Assembly: GCF_018257795.1 (NCBI RefSeq)
Contig: NZ_JAERJD010000001.1
Span: 484,972 to 548,971 of the forward strand
Direction: 5' to 3'
Length of the DNA: 64,000 bases
Source: Citrobacter sp. JGM124
Lineage (GTDB): Bacteria > Pseudomonadota > Gammaproteobacteria > Enterobacterales > Enterobacteriaceae
The notes below the pieces were generated by a model. The model did not search any database. It was not told the origin of the DNA and saw only the letters and a list, made by a program, of their open reading frames with translations. This document shows positions 60,808 to 64,000 of this stretch, piece after piece. Position 1 is the stretch's first letter. Each line of letters opens with the position of its first letter. The translations under genes and the position numbers were made by a program.

Positions 60808-61476
60808 ATGGGTATATTTTCGCGCTTTGCCGATATTGTAAATGCCAATATCAATAGCTTGCTGGAAAAAGCTGAAGATCCACAGAAACTGGTGCGCCTG
60901 ATGATTCAGGAGATGGAAGACACGCTGGTGGAGGTACGTTCTACTTCAGCCAAAGCCCTGGCTGAAAAAAAACAGCTGGTGCGGCGGGTTGAACAGGCGT
61001 TAACACAACAGCAAGAATGGCAAGAAAAGGCTGAACTGGCTCTGCGTAAAGACAAAGAAGATCTGGCACGTGCTGCTTTAATTGAAAAGCAGAAACTGAC
61101 AGATTTAATTGCTGTGCTGGAACGCGAAATTAGTCAGGTTGATGAAACCCTGGCACGGATGAAACTGGAGATTGGTGAGCTGGAAAACAAACTCAGTGAA
61201 ACGCGTGCCAGGCAGCAGGCTCTGGCCCTTCGCCATCAGGCTGCGTCATCCTCCCGTGACGTGCGCCGTCATTTGGACAGCGGCAAACTGGACCAGGCCA
61301 TGGCACGTTTTGACTCTTTTGAACGTCGTATTGACCAGATGGAATCAGAGGCGGAGAGTCAGCGTTTTGGTAAACCGACGTCACTGGATACGCAGTTTGC
61401 AGAACTGAAAGCCGATGATGAAATTAGCGCGCAAATTGCAGCGTTAAAAGCCAAAATGAATTCTGGCCGCGATTAA
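60808..61476 (+). CDS. pspA: Phage shock protein A
   Basis: Peripheral membrane ESCRT-III-like protein that stabilises damaged inner membranes and inhibits PspF. 222 residues, as in E. coli; almost entirely alpha-helical coiled coil with an N-terminal amphipathic helix ([20 protein letters not shown]). GGAGAAAAC precedes the ATG. First gene of the psp operon. Confidence 0.98.
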   Translation: MGIFSRFADIVNANINSLLEKAEDPQKLVRLMIQEMEDTLVEVRSTSAKALAEKKQLVRRVEQALTQQQEWQEKAELALRKDKEDLARAALIEKQKLTDLIAVLEREISQVDETLARMKLEIGELENKLSETRARQQALALRHQAASSSRDVRRHLDSGKLDQAMARFDSFERRIDQMESEAESQRFGKPTSLDTQFAELKADDEISAQIAALKAKMNSGRD

Positions 61477-61532
61477 TAATTCTGTCTGACGGTGGTGCGC
61501 ATCACTGTAAGACAGGCGAGTAAGGAGTACCT

Positions 61533-61757
61533 ATGAGCGCGCTTTTCCTTGCGATACCTTTGACGATTTTTCTATTTTTTGTTGCCCCTCTTTGGCTCTG
61601 GTTACATTACAGCAATCGCAGTGGAGGGGCCCGGCTATCCGCCAATGAGCGACAGAGGCTGGTGCAGCTGACCGAAGAAGCTCGCCAAATGCGTGAGCGT
61701 ATTCACGCACTGGAACAAATCCTTGATACTGAACACACAGGCTGGAGGAATCAATGA
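61533..61757 (+). CDS. pspB: Phage shock protein B
   Basis: 74-residue inner membrane protein (E. coli 74). One N-terminal helix (MSALFLAIPLTIFLFFVAPL) and a cytoplasmic leucine-zipper-like coiled coil (QLTEEARQMRERIHALEQIL). With PspC it relieves PspA inhibition of PspF. Overlaps pspC by 4 bp. Confidence 0.97.
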   Translation: MSALFLAIPLTIFLFFVAPLWLWLHYSNRSGGARLSANERQRLVQLTEEARQMRERIHALEQILDTEHTGWRNQ

Positions 61758-62116
61758 TGATGACTGAGATTCAGGGCCGTAAATTATGGCGTATTCCAGA
61801 AAAAGGGATGATTAAAGGGGTTTGTGCAGGTATTGCACAGTATTTTGATATTCCGGTTAAATTAGTCAGAATTATCACCGTTCTGGCCTTTTTCTTCGGC
61901 TTGGCGTTTTTCGTGCTGGTGGGATATATCGTACTCACGTTTTTACTTGACCCGATGCCTGCAGATGAGCAATGGCAGTCCAGTGCACCGGGTTCCCGTG
62001 AACTCCTCAATATTGTTGATACAGAGCTGCGTTCGGGGGAACAACGATTGCGTGCCATGGAGCGTTATGTCACATCAGACACCTTCCAGTTACGCAGTAA
62101 TTTTCGTGAGCTCTGA
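61754..62116 (+). CDS. pspC: Phage shock protein C
   Basis: 120-residue inner membrane sensor-like protein. RKLWRIPEKGMIKGVCAGIA and YFDIPVKLVRIITVLAFFF are the PspC-domain core with one main membrane segment (about 40-65). The C-terminal part is a coiled periplasmic/cytoplasmic tail. The ATG start (possibly the second ATG) overlaps pspB. No pspD or pspE follows, unlike E. coli. Confidence 0.97.
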   Translation: MMMTEIQGRKLWRIPEKGMIKGVCAGIAQYFDIPVKLVRIITVLAFFFGLAFFVLVGYIVLTFLLDPMPADEQWQSSAPGSRELLNIVDTELRSGEQRLRAMERYVTSDTFQLRSNFREL

Positions 62117-62253
62117 TACATCGGTCCAACGGGTTACCACAGTGACATGACGGTGCAGCCTCTTAGTAGTTTGGCCATCATTTATTGGCTGCCAGGCTGT
62201 GCTGGGTCACCAGGGTAATTGAAGATGACATATCTCAAGATATCAGGATAGGG

Positions 62254-63651
62254 ATGAACCGAATTAAAAATGAACTCAGTGCATGGGTTAATCGCGGTGT
62301 TGACCGGCATTTACGACTGGCGGTAACCGGTTTGAGCCGTAGCGGTAAAACCGCATTTATCACTTCACTGGTGAACCAACTCCTGGGTGCCAATACTGGC
62401 GCCCGACTACCGCTATTCAGTGTGGCAAGAGAAGGGCGTTTGCTGGGGGTTAAACGTGTTGCTCAACGTGATTTGGGGCTACAGCGTTTTACCTATGACC
62501 AGGGACTGGCTCAACTTTATGGTTCCCCCCCCGCCTGGCCAGTGGCCACAAGGGGGGTGAGTGAAATGCGTCTGGCGTTACGCTATCGTCCTGCGAATGG
62601 TCTTCTGCGACATCTTAAAGATATATCGACACTCTATCTTGAGATTGTCGATTATCCTGGGGAATGGCTACTGGATCTCCCGATGCTTGACCAGGACTAC
62701 TTTAGCTGGTCACGACAGATGACGGGAATGATTCAAGGAGACCGTCATCAATGGAGCGCCGAATGGCGGTCCCGTTGCGCGGGGCTGGACCCGTTTGCCC
62801 CAGCAGATGAAAGTCAACTGGCGGCTATTGCTGAGTCCTGGACCGAATACCTGCGAACGTGTAAAAATGAAGGCCTGCACTTCATTCAGCCCGGCAGGTT
62901 CGTACTACCCGGCGATTTAGCCGGCGCCCCGGTACTGCAATTTTTCCCCTGGCCGGGTATCGAAACACTGGGGGAGTCTAAACTGGCTCAGGCTGATCCC
63001 AGCACTAACTTTGGTATGTTACGTGCCCGCTTTAATTACTACTGCGAAAAAATCGTCAAAGGATTTTATAAAGAACATTTTGTACGTTTTGATCGCCAAA
63101 TTGTGTTGGTTGACTGCCTGCAGCCACTGAACAGTGGGCCTCAGGCGTTTAATGATATGCGGCTTGCATTGAGTCAGTTAATGCAAAGTTTTCATTACGG
63201 CCAGCGTACACTCTATCGCCGTCTGTTTTCACCGGTTATCGACAAACTCCTGTTTGCTGCCACCAAAGCTGATCACGTAACCCATGATCAGCATGAAAAT
63301 CTGGTGTCGCTGCTTTCCCAGCTGGTGCTTGAAGCCCGGCAGCATGTCGCCTTTGAAGGTGTGAATATGAACTGTATGGGAATCGCTTCGGTGCAAGCCA
63401 CACAGAGTGGCCTGGTGACGGTTGACGGTGAGCAGATACCCGCCCTGCGCGGTGAGCGGCTGAGTGATGGTGCCCCCCTGACCGTTTATCCGGGGGATGT
63501 GCCACCACGACTGCCGGGGGCGGAATTTTGGCAACAGCAACAATTCCAGTTTGAACAGTTCCGCCCGCGCGTGATGAGTTTTGACAGCCCGTTGCCTCAT
63601 ATCCGCATGGATGCCGCGCTGGATTTCTTAATTGGAGACAAGTTGCAATGA
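62254..63651 (+). CDS. ycjX: YcjX family ATPase/GTPase
   Basis: 465 residues, the E. coli length, from MNRIKNELSAWVNRGVDRHL. P-loop GLSRSGKT at 26-33. EIVDYPGEWLLDLPML is the Walker-B-like region, and VLVDCLQPLNSGPQAF is a conserved motif. Belongs to the DUF463 family; coexpressed with psp genes and likely envelope-stress related, precise role unknown. The frame is open from 62185 but that part is unconserved. Overlaps ycjF by 4 bp. Confidence 0.95.
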   Translation: MNRIKNELSAWVNRGVDRHLRLAVTGLSRSGKTAFITSLVNQLLGANTGARLPLFSVAREGRLLGVKRVAQRDLGLQRFTYDQGLAQLYGSPPAWPVATRGVSEMRLALRYRPANGLLRHLKDISTLYLEIVDYPGEWLLDLPMLDQDYFSWSRQMTGMIQGDRHQWSAEWRSRCAGLDPFAPADESQLAAIAESWTEYLRTCKNEGLHFIQPGRFVLPGDLAGAPVLQFFPWPGIETLGESKLAQADPSTNFGMLRARFNYYCEKIVKGFYKEHFVRFDRQIVLVDCLQPLNSGPQAFNDMRLALSQLMQSFHYGQRTLYRRLFSPVIDKLLFAATKADHVTHDQHENLVSLLSQLVLEARQHVAFEGVNMNCMGIASVQATQSGLVTVDGEQIPALRGERLSDGAPLTVYPGDVPPRLPGAEFWQQQQFQFEQFRPRVMSFDSPLPHIRMDAALDFLIGDKLQ

Positions 63652-64000
63652 ACCAATCAATTAAACCACGTATCGACTTTGCGGCAACTCAGCAGGATGA
63701 CGCCATAGAAAAGGCAAAAACAGCCCGCACCTTTAGTGAGCAAGAGTCGGAATACTTTACCCCTCAAGAAAGGGCAACAGAAACAGATGATGACCGTAGT
63801 GAGGCTATTGTGGTGGCGGCCCTGCGTCCGAAGCACAGTTTGTGGCGGCGACTGGTCACTTGTGGGCTGGCGCTGTTTGGTCTGAGTGTTATCGCCGAAG
63901 GCGGGTTGTGGGTGTATCGTGCCTGGGTTGATCAGGACTGGATAGCTTTGAGTGCCGGGGCTGCGGGGACATTGATCGTTATTGCGGGTGTAGGCTCGGT
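63648..64000 (+). CDS. ycjF: UPF0283 membrane protein YcjF (partial)
   Basis: The first 117 residues are visible; the gene continues beyond the window. MNQSIKPRIDFAATQQDD, then LRPKHSLWRRLVTCGLALFG leading into the first membrane helix, and GAAGTLIVIAGVGSV in the second, match E. coli YcjF. Its ATGA start overlaps ycjX, so the two are cotranscribed. Function unknown; partner of YcjX in the psp-associated group. Confidence 0.93.
   Translation, partial: MNQSIKPRIDFAATQQDDAIEKAKTARTFSEQESEYFTPQERATETDDDRSEAIVVAALRPKHSLWRRLVTCGLALFGLSVIAEGGLWVYRAWVDQDWIALSAGAAGTLIVIAGVGS

Noticed and set aside
62117..62253. Possible pspD between pspC and ycjX
   Set aside because: Only 137 bp with no frame resembling PspD; the gene is absent here.

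Overview
The window is a chromosomal backbone segment of an enteric gammaproteobacterium (Enterobacterales). Gene content and order (hns-tdk-adhE-ychE-oppABCDF ... cls-yciY ... yciI-tonB-yciA-yciB-yciC-ompW-trpABCDEL-rnm-yciO ... rluB-btuR-yciK-sohB-yciN-topA-cysB-acnA-ribA-lapAB-pyrF-yciH ... yciZ-rnb-yciW-fabI-sapFDCBA ... pspF-pspABC-ycjXF) follow the Escherichia/Salmonella layout closely. Many proteins have exactly the E. coli length (AdhE 891, OppA 543, TopA 865, TrpE 520, LapB 389, SohB 349 residues). It is not E. coli itself: pgpB, osmB, yciT, gmr/pdeR, yciQ, pspD and the yciEFG cluster are not at their E. coli positions, and other genes occupy several of those junctions. I do not name a genus.

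Layout. Bases 1-1141 hold no recognisable gene. Then come hns (-), tdk (+), the fermentative adhE (-) with a long leader, ychE (+) and the five-gene oligopeptide permease operon oppABCDF (+). Next are a small voltage-gated-type K+ channel, yciU, cardiolipin synthase clsA, yciY, an unrecognised lipoprotein and yciI. They are followed by tonB and the convergent yciA-yciB-yciC set, then ompW. The complete tryptophan operon trpEDCBA, with leader peptide, attenuator and operator, runs leftward from 28.88 to 22.15 kb. The middle (29-46.5 kb) holds rnm, yciO, an MlrA-like regulator, rluB, btuR, yciK, sohB, yciN, topA, cysB, acnA, ribA, lapAB and pyrF-yciH. The right part holds an orphan proline-rich protein, yciZ, rnb, yciW, fabI, the sap peptide transporter genes, a WaaY-like LPS kinase, the phage-shock genes and the start of ycjF.

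How the genes work together. Several modules concern the envelope: peptide import (opp), peptide resistance and uptake (sap), cardiolipin (clsA), TonB energy transduction, OmpW, control of LPS synthesis (lapAB), fatty-acid elongation (fabI) and the phage-shock response (psp). Others are central metabolism (adhE, acnA, ribA, pyrF, trp) and nucleic-acid handling (hns, topA, rluB, rnb, rnm).

The most unusual local features are these. A sap operon is split between sapB and sapC by about 760 bp encoding a small membrane protein. A single WaaY-like kinase lies between sapA and pspF. The trpL leader peptide has one Trp codon instead of the usual tandem pair. An AT-rich orphan protein with a proline-rich motif and an internal repeat sits where osmB and yciT are expected. 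I saw no tRNA, rRNA, intact insertion sequence, prophage or CRISPR array. No feature by itself demonstrates a new biological system.
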